Program-made: the position numbers and the translations under genes
Notes under the pieces: generated by a model
What the model was told of the DNA's origin: nothing
Seen by the model: the letters and a program-made list of their open reading frames with translations, nothing else
The model's database searches: none
Part shown: in pieces, positions 1 to 7,196 of the stretch
Layout: each line of letters opens with the position of its first letter
Position numbering within the stretch: the stretch's first letter is position 1
Assembly: GCA_028699365.1 (NCBI GenBank)
Contig: JAQVUQ010000039.1
Span: forward strand, 1 to 12,757
Reading direction: 5' to 3'
Origin: UBA5359 sp028699365 [NCBI: bacterium]
Lineage (GTDB): Bacteria > UBP13 > UBA5359
Length of the DNA stretch: 12,757 nucleotides

Positions 1-1052
1 CCCTTCAAAATTCCAGCTAGATCCATACCTGCTTTAGCAGCCAGAGTAATGGAATACTCATGATCACTGGCCTTGGGTCGAAAACTCACCATACTTTTCA
101 ATACTTCAGCCGCCTCATCAGGCTTACCGCATCTTACATATGCCATTGCAAGTTCATATACTACATGTTGTCCGGCACCGGTATTTGCAGGATATAACGA
201 TAAGCACTCGGCCAGATCATCCGGCAAAAGCATACACGCTTCCTTACCGCATCGTATTAACCTTAGCCGCTCCATGGCAACCAATGCACTCGCCGAATCT
301 TTCGGATATCGGCTTAAGAATGTGTTATATACCGAAATTGCTTGCTTAGTTTCCCCCATTTTGTGCAGTTGGTTTGCAAGGGCACGGTAAGCATACGGCA
401 TCCAATCTTTCCAATATTTACTTCGCTTATTATCTGCAAGACATAGAAACTCTTTATACGTATCTACGGCAGCCGCATGTCCACCAACTTTTAACTGTGC
501 CTGCATCTCGGCACGGATCATGAAATTGTTTGAGAGGTATTTATCATGTATGAGCGGAGAAGATGATGATAGTCTCTCAAGATCTTTGCTGGCAGCTATT
601 GCTTCATCAAGTCGGCCCAACCTATGTAGTGATTGTATGCGTGTATTCTGCGCAGTAAAATGCACTCCCACATAAGGTTCATCGAGCGCCAAACATTTAT
701 TCAAATTTTGTAACGCCTCTCCAATTTGGCCAAGATGAAAATGGTAATACCCCAACCAGTAAAATGCCTTAGATGCCCATGGATCTCTGGTGCCGTATTT
801 TGCAATCAGATCCTCTATGTATCTAATATTCGATTCCATATCATCTTTATTACTCATAGGCTTTATCTTGCGTAATGCGCGGCAGAAATCCGTTCTTGGC
901 GCGATGTAATCATCTCCAGCGATAATATGTCCAACAATAATCCCTTTATATCCCATGCTGACATATACAATTATCCCTATACAAATAACTAAGAACAAAG
1001 GCAATAAGAAAGTCATACTGCACTTGTATGCTTGCATTGGTGGACACATCAT
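1..1052 (-). CDS. TPR-repeat membrane protein, second cassette copy (C-terminus beyond window)
   Basis: The frame is open from a start at 1052 to the left edge, so about 350 residues are visible and the C-terminus is missing. I chose ATG 1052 because AAGGG sits 5-6 nt before it and an in-frame TAG lies just upstream; in-frame ATGs at 1049, 1037, 1016 and 956 are alternatives. Residues about 13-35 form one hydrophobic segment (FLLPLFLVICIGIIVYVSM), read as a signal anchor, which would place the rest outside the cytoplasm. The rest is helical TPR-like repeat with motifs such as YELAMAYVRCGKPDEAAEVL and DEAIAAS. It is clearly paralogous to the TPR gene at 1791-3059: about 41 of 70 residues match by eye in the block starting DPWA. 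It lies 64 nt after the 1117-1794 gene, probably in the same transcript. TPR proteins usually act as protein-protein scaffolds; the partner here is unknown, but the neighbouring secreted protein is the obvious candidate. Confidence 0.85.
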   Translation of the reverse strand, partial: MMCPPMQAYKCSMTFLLPLFLVICIGIIVYVSMGYKGIIVGHIIAGDDYIAPRTDFCRALRKIKPMSNKDDMESNIRYIEDLIAKYGTRDPWASKAFYWLGYYHFHLGQIGEALQNLNKCLALDEPYVGVHFTAQNTRIQSLHRLGRLDEAIAASKDLERLSSSSPLIHDKYLSNNFMIRAEMQAQLKVGGHAAAVDTYKEFLCLADNKRSKYWKDWMPYAYRALANQLHKMGETKQAISVYNTFLSRYPKDSASALVAMERLRLIRCGKEACMLLPDDLAECLSLYPANTGAGQHVVYELAMAYVRCGKPDEAAEVLKSMVSFRPKASDHEYSITLAAKAGMDLAGILK

Positions 1053-1116
1053 ATTTACCCTTCGCTATAAAAAGCCCCTCAACCATATTAGTCAGGCTCT
1101 TTATAGATTCCAAAAA

Positions 1117-1794
1117 CTATTTGTCACATACTGGACTATCATACTTTGAATAAACCGTATCACCTTTATTGCTTCCACATGCGCTAAAGAATGTTCTCTC
1201 ATAACTGCCATATCCATAGTACCAAGGACTAATAAAATGAATTTTTCGAACTCTGCAAGTCCATTCGATACTACCTTGATTATAGTAATTGCCGTCTTTG
1301 TAGTCCCATTCCCACCAATGCCTGATTCTTGAGTATGGTTTAGCTATGACGTCAGCATATCCGCTATTTTCAGCAAATTGAACTTCATCCACGTCAGTTT
1401 GTTGCCGATCATTCGGTAATGCGTCAATGTGTTTTAAATCCAAGCTACCGACAGCATTACTTTTGCATTGAGCACCTATAATGCCTTCTAAACCACCGTT
1501 ACCTAAATGCACAAGTGTCTCACTCGGTTGAAATCTTATATAGCTATGTCTTCTTACCTTGGGAAGCCTTCCGTTACAATTATTGATTTCCATGATTGAA
1601 CCGCGCCCAAAATCATAGTGCCATACACCACTTGTGGGAGTTGTTGCCGATATATAAATTAGCTCTGTATAAGTATCGCGATCTTTCTGGCGCCAGATTG
1701 TTCCTATATCTCGTAATCTAAGGGATACCAAGAAACAAACCACCACAAATACAATTGTTGCCAGAGCAATGACATCTCTTGATATACGCCTCAC
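1117..1794 (-). CDS. Membrane-tethered paralogue of the secreted Cys-rich protein (unknown family)
   Basis: This is a 225-residue protein with a GTG start that overlaps the stop of the preceding TPR gene as GTGA, so translation is probably coupled. Residues about 8-26 (VIALATIVFVVVCFLVSL) form a hydrophobic segment, either an uncleaved anchor or a signal peptide; the remainder is predicted to be extracytoplasmic. I do not recognise the family. It aligns along its length with the protein at 3115-3813. Shared features are TY.E.IY, (E/N)NCNG, SR(I/V).H.W, D(Y/F).DG, GS.EW.C.VR and a C-terminal Y(S/D).P.C(D/N). Four cysteines are conserved between the two, after NN/EN, after EWT/EWD, in SAC/YAC and in PVC/PAC. 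This copy lacks the Cys-rich N-terminal stretch and several extra cysteines of its paralogue. The best block gives about 14 of 29 identical residues; elsewhere similarity is lower. Confidence 0.8.
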   Translation of the reverse strand: MRRISRDVIALATIVFVVVCFLVSLRLRDIGTIWRQKDRDTYTELIYISATTPTSGVWHYDFGRGSIMEINNCNGRLPKVRRHSYIRFQPSETLVHLGNGGLEGIIGAQCKSNAVGSLDLKHIDALPNDRQQTDVDEVQFAENSGYADVIAKPYSRIRHWWEWDYKDGNYYNQGSIEWTCRVRKIHFISPWYYGYGSYERTFFSACGSNKGDTVYSKYDSPVCDK

Positions 1795-3059
1795 CCAGAT
1801 GCGCCTCTGCTTATTCCGGTCTTCCTCCTTTTTCGATTAGCAAAGGCGATCACAAGGCCCATTATAGCTATCGGAATAGCGATTTTCATAGCAGCAAACA
1901 TATTTCTACGAATTCTCTCAACACGCATCTGCCTAAGACGCTCTTTCGCAATTTTTGCTTCCGGCAGATCGGGAAACCGCTGCATAATTTCCAGCAGTAT
2001 TCTCTCTCGTTCCGCATCCTTACCTAATATCTTTAATACATCGGATAGATCGAGGGATGCTCTGGCTGCAAGAGTGACAGAGTACTCTTGATCATCCTGT
2101 TTAGGCTTAAAAATAAGCATACCATTTAATATTACCGCGGCGTCATTCAATTTGTCATCTCTTGTGTATGCCATTGCCAATTCGTATAATACATGCTGTC
2201 CGGCGCCAGTGTTTGTCGGATATAACTTTATACAACTTAGGAGTTCCTCTTTCGAGAGTATACATTGTTCCTTACCGCATTTTATTAGTCTTAACCTCTT
2301 CATAGCTATCAATGCACTTGCGGGGCTGTCTGGATATTGCTTCAAGAATTCGTCGTAAACCGAGATAGCTTCTTTAACATTACCGGTCTTTACCAGTTGA
2401 TCTGCAAGCCCACGATAGGCATAAGATGTCCAACTTTGCCAATATTTGTTTCGTTTATTCTTTGCAGCTTTAATAAACAACCTATAGGTATCTATAGCAG
2501 ATTGTTTCTGGCCTTTGAGCTGCGCCTGTATACCGGCTCGAACCATAAAATTATTTGAAAGAAACTTGTCCTGCCATGCTGGAGGACATGATGTATTGTC
2601 AAGCTCTTTGCTAGCAGCTATTGCCTCTTTAGGTCTTCTTAATATCTGTAGTATTTGCATACGTTCGTTCTGCGCTGCGAAATGCACTCCAACGTATGGC
2701 TCTGGAAGTTTAAGACAGCTATCAAAGTCGGATAGCGCTTCTTCGTATTTGCCTAAAAGATAACGTGTATGTCCAAGCTCACAAAATGCTTTTGCTGCCC
2801 ATGGATCAGAATTACCATATCTTGCTATCGCATCTTCTACTAGCCGAATATTGGCTTCCATATGAGCTTTCGTATCAGCAGGATATTGCTTGAGCAATGC
2901 ACGGCTTAAAGCAGTCTCAGATGCAACTTTATCGTTTTGCGACAAAACAGATTTCACAACTCCCCGGCTATTTCCCTTGGCAGCGACTACAAACACTTCC
3001 GTAGTCGTAACCAGTGTAAACAGGAATGCAAAAACCGTAATATATCTATAACAGTTCAA
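1791..3059 (-). CDS. TPR-repeat protein with signal peptide and C-terminal membrane anchor, first cassette copy
   Basis: This 422-residue protein starts at TTG 3059. No ATG precedes the hydrophobic leader, and AGAAGGGAAG lies about 10 nt upstream, which supports the TTG. Residues about 6-27 look like a signal peptide ending near VVAAKG. TPR-like helical pairs follow: DPWAAKAFCELGHTRYLLGK and on (about 85-118), a pair near 211-245 (YRGLADQLVKTGNVKEAISV) and one near 286-318 (YELAMAYTRDDKLNDAAVI). Near residues 389-407 there is one hydrophobic helix (AAMKIAIPIAIMGLVIAFA) followed by NRKRRK, a stop-transfer pattern. The inferred topology is TPR domain outside, short basic tail inside. It lies 55 nt after the secreted-protein gene and overlaps the next gene by 4 nt. 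The paralogue at 1-1052 shows the same repeat register. The scaffold or receptor role is inference. Confidence 0.85.
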   Translation of the reverse strand: MNCYRYITVFAFLFTLVTTTEVFVVAAKGNSRGVVKSVLSQNDKVASETALSRALLKQYPADTKAHMEANIRLVEDAIARYGNSDPWAAKAFCELGHTRYLLGKYEEALSDFDSCLKLPEPYVGVHFAAQNERMQILQILRRPKEAIAASKELDNTSCPPAWQDKFLSNNFMVRAGIQAQLKGQKQSAIDTYRLFIKAAKNKRNKYWQSWTSYAYRGLADQLVKTGNVKEAISVYDEFLKQYPDSPASALIAMKRLRLIKCGKEQCILSKEELLSCIKLYPTNTGAGQHVLYELAMAYTRDDKLNDAAVILNGMLIFKPKQDDQEYSVTLAARASLDLSDVLKILGKDAERERILLEIMQRFPDLPEAKIAKERLRQMRVERIRRNMFAAMKIAIPIAIMGLVIAFANRKRRKTGISRGASG

Positions 3060-3114
3060 ATATATTACACTTCCCTTCTAAATCCCATAAATATCTATTA
3101 ACCGCAAGGTGCAA

Positions 3115-3813
3115 CTATTCATTGCATGCCGGAGTATCATATTCAGAATGTATCACACCGCCGTTTGCTTTATTATATCCACATGCATATGAGGTTGTGC
3201 TCTGACAACTGCCATGTCCTGGGAAATATTCACCCCAGCAATACTCTCGGACCAAACAATCCCACTCCATTGAACCACTTTTTGTAAAGCTTCCGTCTTC
3301 AAAATCCATAGTCCAGCAATGGCTAACCCGCGAATGTGCTGGTGCAGTCAATGTAGCCCGTAGTTCTTGTGTTAATGAATACGTATCTGTTTTCTGCCAG
3401 CCGTTTGTCATTGTTGTTGCATACTGTAATCCTAATTTCGCAACAGCATCAGTCCCTAAGTCAGCGCCAATGCTACTTGTTAAAGCTCCACTACACGAAT
3501 GTGCAAGTGACTCTTCATAGGTCATAGACACTACATGTTCATCAGTTCGCGTGGTATCTCCGTTACAGTTCTCGAGAATCAATATGTCGCCTATTGTTAC
3601 ACCGCTATTCCAAGTGCCATCTGCAGGAATAGTGGCCGCTCTATAAATTGTCTCAATATACGTTTCACACCTTACCTGGCAATCGGCCATCCCCAGCTCA
3701 CATGTTTTCCCTGGACACGTATATGCGCAGCACACTCTAATCATAAATAACAAAGCTGCACTGTTTATAATTGTAGTGTATGTTATTACCCGCAATGCTT
3801 TTATAAAATACAT
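3115..3813 (-). CDS. Secreted Cys-rich protein, first gene of the cassette (unknown family)
   Basis: I start it at ATG 3813, giving 232 residues, because GGAGG lies 6 nt upstream. A longer frame reaches 3912, but its ATG touches the G-run and would put a second hydrophobic stretch in front. Residues 1-30 look like a signal peptide (MYFIKALRVITYTTIINSAA, then LLFMIRV). The mature N-terminus is Cys-rich: C28, C29, C33, C38, C45 and C49, followed by eight more cysteines, suggesting disulfides in an extracytoplasmic protein. No lipobox is visible at C28. The middle contains TDTYSLTQELRATLTAPAHS followed by RVSHCWTMDFEDG, an alternating beta-like pattern. Such strings occur in beta-rich secreted proteins including some aerolysin/ETX-MTX2-like proteins, but the resemblance is weak and I do not assign the family. 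It heads the low-GC operon; its paralogue is at 1117-1794. Confidence 0.75.
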   Translation of the reverse strand: MYFIKALRVITYTTIINSAALLFMIRVCCAYTCPGKTCELGMADCQVRCETYIETIYRAATIPADGTWNSGVTIGDILILENCNGDTTRTDEHVVSMTYEESLAHSCSGALTSSIGADLGTDAVAKLGLQYATTMTNGWQKTDTYSLTQELRATLTAPAHSRVSHCWTMDFEDGSFTKSGSMEWDCLVREYCWGEYFPGHGSCQSTTSYACGYNKANGGVIHSEYDTPACNE

Positions 3814-3997
3814 CTCATACCTCCAAATTAAGTATTTGATATTAAATATACAAAAGAATTGTACCTTAACCGATTCTATTGCTACCACAACTGAAAGTCG
3901 CTTCCAAGGCATCCCCCCTCATCATAAATAATAGCTTACAAATATGCAGACAAATTAGGTACTTAACATATAACGAAATTACGAATATAATAAAAGT

Positions 3998-4041
3998 GAG
4001 CGCTAAAGCAATGACCATGGGTCGGTTTTTTCTTTAGGCTT
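3998..4041 (+). other. Possible structured RNA segment before the terminator
   Basis: AGCGCTAAAG near 3998 can pair with CTTTAGGCT near 4032-4040, leaving one bulged G. Inside the loop a smaller GACC-ATG-GGTC hairpin can form. The segment runs directly into the terminator at 4044-4076. Together they could be the 3' end of a short rightward transcript. No known RNA family is recognised; a chance fold cannot be excluded. Confidence 0.3.
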
Positions 4042-4043
4042 TT

Positions 4044-4076
4044 GCCGGGGAGTCCAGTCCCCGGCTCTTTTATTTT
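4044..4076 (+). terminator. Rho-independent terminator, rightward
   Basis: A perfect 8-bp GC-rich stem GCCGGGGA/TCCCCGGC (4044-4051 and 4058-4065) with a 6-nt loop is followed by TCTTTTATTTT. The U-rich tail fits only the plus strand. No plus-strand gene precedes it within the window, so it terminates either a short non-coding transcript or antisense transcription over the cassette, or it was left behind by a rearrangement. Confidence 0.75.
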
Positions 4077-4318
4077 ACCTTTATGCTTTCACCTGCCTTG
4101 CCGATCTTCAATTATCGGCAGATATTAGCTATCTTCGGCTACATAGCGTGTGTCTCCTTCTCGTCCAGAAACGAAAATTTTCCTTCAGCTAATCAAGCAA
4201 GTGCCTACTTAAAAGTATAGCATCTCTTTCCACAGCATTGCAAATTCTCGCCCTCTTGCAATAGAAAGCCTGCATAAATTATGGGAACACTTATTTTCGA
4301 GGAGAAATTTATGCGGAG

Positions 4319-4353
4319 AAGGTATAGGGCAGACAACGTCTGCCCTATACCTT
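4319..4353 (-). terminator. 16-bp perfect stem after ychF, probable terminator
   Basis: AAGGTATAGGGCAGAC (4319-4334) is the exact reverse complement of 4338-4353, with a 3-nt loop. It begins 1 nt after the ychF stop codon, where an operon terminator is expected. Neither side has a U-tract, so it would be an atypical terminator, an mRNA-end stabiliser, or a dispersed palindromic repeat. The paired arms are certain; the function is inferred from position. Confidence 0.55.
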
Positions 4354-4354
4354 G

Positions 4355-5437
4355 CTAAACGTTGAATCTAAAATTGATGATATCCCCATCCTGAACCGGG
4401 TAGGTCTTGCCTTCCAGACGGACCACACCCTGGGACTTGGCGACATTCATGTCACCGTTGACGCGCATGAAGTCGTCATTGGATATGACCTCCGCCCGGA
4501 TAAAGCCGCGGGAGATGTCGGAGTGTATGGCTCCGGCGGCTTCCACCGCCGGCTCGTTCTTTTTAATGGTCCAGGCCCTGACTTCGTCGGGACCGACGGT
4601 AAAGAAGGATGACAGGTTCAGCAGGGCGTAAGCAGCCCGGATGAAACGGTCTCTGGCTGAGACGCTGATGCCCAGTTCCACCAGAAACTCCGCCTGCTCT
4701 TCGGCCGGCAACTGAGCTATCTCCATCTCTATGCTGGCGGAAAGCTGTATGTACTGCAGATTGCCGGCGTCAAGATAGTTCTTCAGGGGCGCCAGCAACT
4801 GCTCGTCCGGGCTCTCATCCACGTTTATAACCGCCAGCAACGGCTTCATGGTCAGAAACTGGTAGCCGCGCAGCCAGCGCATCTCTTCATCGCTGAAATC
4901 CTGCTGATAGAGCAGCTTTTCATCCTCCAGCAGGGCGGCACAACGCTCTATGACCGCCATATCCTGCCGGGCTTCTTCCTTGCCGCGCTGTATATCGCGG
5001 ATCAGTCGCTCGCGACGGCGCTCTATCACCGACATATCGGAGAGAATGAGATCCATGATGACGGACTTGAGGTCCTCCAGCGGATTGATGCGTCCAAAGG
5101 GATGAGGCACGTTCTCATCGGCGAAGGCGCGCAGGATCAGAGCCAGTGCGTTGACGTCCTGGACCTGCTGCACAAAGGCGCTGTCCAGGCCGCGGGCTGA
5201 AGTAGGATCGCTCTCCAGCCCGGGCATATCCACAAACACCACTTCCGCGGGGGTGGTCTTCTTGGGCGTAAACATGTCGCTGAGACGCTGCAGGCGTTCA
5301 TCCGGCACCTTGACGGTGCCGATATTAGCTTCCTCGCCCTTGCTCTGCCAGGACCTGACGGCGGCGTTGCCGCCTGTCAGGCTATTGAAAACGGTCGATT
5401 TGCCCGATAGGGGCAGACCTATTATGCCAACCTTCAT
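4355..5437 (-). CDS. ychF: YchF/OLA1-family redox-regulated ATPase
   Basis: This 360-residue protein has the usual YchF length. YchF proteins are Obg-related P-loop ATPases that bind ribosomes and affect translation and stress responses. Visible motifs are a P-loop GLPLSGKST at residues 7-15 (the family usually has GLPNVGKST), DMPGL at 70-74 as the G3 element, and NVDE near residue 203. NVDE replaces the NKxD of GTPases and is the family mark of ATP preference. A coiled-coil segment rich in Arg/Glu lies in between (about 135-180). The C-terminal TGS domain reads SSFFTVGPDEVRAWTI, then AAGAIHSDISRGFIRAEVIS, and ends QDGDIINFRFNV, all typical. GGAGAAGG lies 7 nt before the ATG. It follows rho after 76 nt, probably in one transcript, and is followed by the 16-bp stem. 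Confidence 0.95.
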   Translation of the reverse strand: MKVGIIGLPLSGKSTVFNSLTGGNAAVRSWQSKGEEANIGTVKVPDERLQRLSDMFTPKKTTPAEVVFVDMPGLESDPTSARGLDSAFVQQVQDVNALALILRAFADENVPHPFGRINPLEDLKSVIMDLILSDMSVIERRRERLIRDIQRGKEEARQDMAVIERCAALLEDEKLLYQQDFSDEEMRWLRGYQFLTMKPLLAVINVDESPDEQLLAPLKNYLDAGNLQYIQLSASIEMEIAQLPAEEQAEFLVELGISVSARDRFIRAAYALLNLSSFFTVGPDEVRAWTIKKNEPAVEAAGAIHSDISRGFIRAEVISNDDFMRVNGDMNVAKSQGVVRLEGKTYPVQDGDIINFRFNV

Positions 5438-5489
5438 TAATATCCTTCTCCGAAAGTGTTAATGGACGGCCGCAAAAGTGTTACTTTCA

Positions 5490-5509
5490 AGGCCTGACCC
5501 CTCAGGCTT
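5490..5509 (-). terminator. Weak hairpin after rho stop codon
   Basis: On the minus strand AAGCCTGA can pair with TCAGGCCT (one wobble) around a GGGG loop, starting 4 nt after the rho stop. No U-run follows, so it is more likely a weak attenuator or processing structure between rho and ychF than a full terminator. Confidence 0.3.
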
Positions 5510-5513
5510 GCGA

Positions 5514-7196
5514 TTAGTCGCCGTTCTTGCCTTTTTCTACCGCCTTGATGAACTCCTCGATGACGCGCAGGAACTCATGGTTGCTGGCGGTCTTTCTCAA
5601 TCTATCGGTAAGAAGTTCGGTGGATTCGGCCGATCCCCAGGAACCCAGCAGCCGTCTCAATGCCCAGATGACGCGCTGCTCATCGGGATCGAAGAGCAGT
5701 TCCTCATGCCTTGTGCCGGAGCGCTTGACATCTATAGCCGGGAAGATGCGTTTTTCCGCCAGAGCTCTGTCCAGAACCAGTTCCATGTTGCCGGTTCCCT
5801 TGAACTCCTCGAAGATGACGTCGTCCATGCGGCTGCCGGTATCCACCAGGGCGGTGGCGATAACCGTCAGGCTCCCGCCTTCCTCTATGTTGCGGGCGGC
5901 GCCGAAGAAGCGCTTGGGCTTGTGCAACGCGCTGGGATCAAGACCTCCGGACAGGGTTCTGCCGCTGGGCGGTATAGTCACATTGTAGGCTCTGGACATT
6001 CTGGTGATACTGTCCATGAGAACGACCACATCGCGGCCTTCCTCTACCAGGCGCTTGGCCTTCTCCAGCAGCAGTTCCGATACCTGGGCATGGTTCTCCG
6101 GCGGCATATCGAAGGTGGAACTGACCACCTCGCCGCGCACGGACCGCTTGATATCGGTGACTTCCTCTGGACGTTCGTCCACCAGCAGCACCAGCAGCAC
6201 TACCTCGGGATGATTGTAGATCACGCCGTTGGCAATCTTTTTCAGCAGCGTAGTCTTGCCTGCCTTCGGCGGCGAGACTATAAGACCGCGCTGTCCCTTG
6301 CCGATGGGGGCCACTATATCTATCAGGCGGTTGGAAACCTCGGACGGCTCCATCTCCAGCCTCAGTCGTTCGTCCGGATATATGGGGGTCAGATAATCGA
6401 AATGCGGCCTGCGAGTCACGGCATCGGGATCATGGCTGTTGATGGATTCTATCTTCAGCAGGCCATGATAGCGCTCGGTATTCTTGGGCGGACGCACCTG
6501 CCCGTTGACGGTGTCTCCGGTTCTCAGGTTGAAACGCTTTATCTGGGTGGCTGAGATGTATATGTCGTCAGGGCCGGGCAGATAGCGCTCCCGGCGCAGG
6601 AAGCCGTAGCCGTCAGGCAGTATCTCCAGCACGCCCTCGCCGTAAAGCACCCTTACCGGTTCATGATGAAATACCGGCTCGTATACCGGGGCCGGCGGAG
6701 GGGTGGGTATGGCGGTGGGTGCCGGGGCAGCCGCTGTAGGAGCGGTATTGTACTCCGGCACGGCGGCAGGCGCAGGTGCCGCCGATGCAGCAGAGGCAGC
6801 AGGCCTCTCCGGTGCAGCAGGGGCGACAGGCCTCTCCGGCGCAGCAGGGGAGACAGTCCTCTTCGGTGCGGCCGGAGCCGGCATCGGATCAGGTGTTCTC
6901 TTCTCAACCACCGGCACTTCGGGCGCGGAAACAACCTCGCTTATGATTTGCTGGACAGGCTGTTCCTCGATGGGAGCGGGCCTGGGACGGGGCGGTCGTC
7001 CCCGTCTCGGGCGCTGAGGGGCGGCTTCTTCCGGCTGTACGGTCGCTTTTTCCTCCGGGGCCTCCCCGCCCACCATTATAAAATTAACCGACTCTTCCTT
7101 GCGATACCGCCGGTAGTTCTTGACACCCAGCGCCTCGGCAATGGCATAGAGTTCAGACAGTTTCTTGGACAAAAGTTCGGAACGATCCAAGTTCAT
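5514..7196 (-). CDS. rho: Transcription termination factor Rho
   Basis: Rho is the hexameric RNA-dependent ATPase that ends transcription at Rho-dependent sites. I start it at ATG 7196 (560 residues) with AAAGGGGA just before it. A frame continuing to 7403 has no ribosome site or family similarity in its extra 69 residues. Domains in order: Rho N-terminal helical domain (about 1-40, [20 protein letters not shown]); a long Pro/Ala/Arg-rich linker (about 45-180, with [11 protein letters not shown] and repeated AAPERP units); RNA-binding OB fold (about 185-255, [18 protein letters not shown]); P-loop [10 protein letters not shown] near 310-317; Walker [11 protein letters not shown] near 388-397; R-loop region [10 protein letters not shown] and [20 protein letters not shown]; then [13 protein letters not shown], all standard for Rho. 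The disordered linker makes it longer than the roughly 420-residue enterobacterial protein; similar insertions are known in several phyla and can alter RNA binding. Confidence 0.96.
   Translation of the reverse strand: MNLDRSELLSKKLSELYAIAEALGVKNYRRYRKEESVNFIMVGGEAPEEKATVQPEEAAPQRPRRGRPPRPRPAPIEEQPVQQIISEVVSAPEVPVVEKRTPDPMPAPAAPKRTVSPAAPERPVAPAAPERPAASAASAAPAPAAVPEYNTAPTAAAPAPTAIPTPPPAPVYEPVFHHEPVRVLYGEGVLEILPDGYGFLRRERYLPGPDDIYISATQIKRFNLRTGDTVNGQVRPPKNTERYHGLLKIESINSHDPDAVTRRPHFDYLTPIYPDERLRLEMEPSEVSNRLIDIVAPIGKGQRGLIVSPPKAGKTTLLKKIANGVIYNHPEVVLLVLLVDERPEEVTDIKRSVRGEVVSSTFDMPPENHAQVSELLLEKAKRLVEEGRDVVVLMDSITRMSRAYNVTIPPSGRTLSGGLDPSALHKPKRFFGAARNIEEGGSLTVIATALVDTGSRMDDVIFEEFKGTGNMELVLDRALAEKRIFPAIDVKRSGTRHEELLFDPDEQRVIWALRRLLGSWGSAESTELLTDRLRKTASNHEFLRVIEEFIKAVEKGKNGD
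6802..6882 (-). repeat. 27-bp tandem repeat within the rho linker
   Basis: Three consecutive imperfect 27-bp units (6802-6828, 6829-6855, 6856-6882) encode 9-residue units resembling AAPERPV-AP. The first two differ at only a few positions; the third is more diverged. The units keep the reading frame, so the linker can lengthen or shorten by slippage without breaking Rho. Confidence 0.7.

Larger units (their letters stand above)
3814..4354. other. Intergenic region with the composition change
   Basis: No convincing gene is present on either strand over about 540 nt. The left part, nearest 3813, is very AT-rich and should hold the promoter of the leftward cassette operon. TTGTCT (minus strand, near 3953) with AT-rich hexamers downstream is only a weak promoter match. 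Further right are a rightward intrinsic terminator (4044-4076), a 7-bp hairpin TGCCGAT/ATCGGCA (4099-4120), a 9-bp inverted repeat GCATAAATT/AATTTATGC (4272-4280 and 4306-4314) and the 16-bp stem next to ychF. I see no tRNA, transposase remnant or clear attachment-site repeat. Confidence 0.6.

Noticed and set aside
1053-1116. Terminator between the second A gene and the second TPR gene
   Set aside because: AGCC/GGCT followed by TTTTTA can pair on the minus strand, but the stem is only 4 bp with a long loop.
3115-3813. Lipoprotein interpretation of the first A protein
   Set aside because: Residues before C28 (IRV) do not form a lipobox, so anchoring by lipid is not supported.
3814-3912. Upstream start of the secreted protein at 3912
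   Set aside because: The G-run touches the ATG, leaving no spacing, and the extension would bury the signal peptide; GGAGG at proper distance precedes 3813.
1-4350. CRISPR array, tRNA or transposon in the low-GC part
   Set aside because: No regularly spaced repeats, no cloverleaf and no transposase-like frame; the similarities within the region are paralogous coding sequence.
5478-6554. Long plus-strand open frame opposite rho
   Set aside because: It lies wholly antisense to a clearly conserved Rho, has no family features, and reflects codon bias on the coding strand. The same applies to 8537-9580 opposite guaA and 9607-10596 opposite guaB3.
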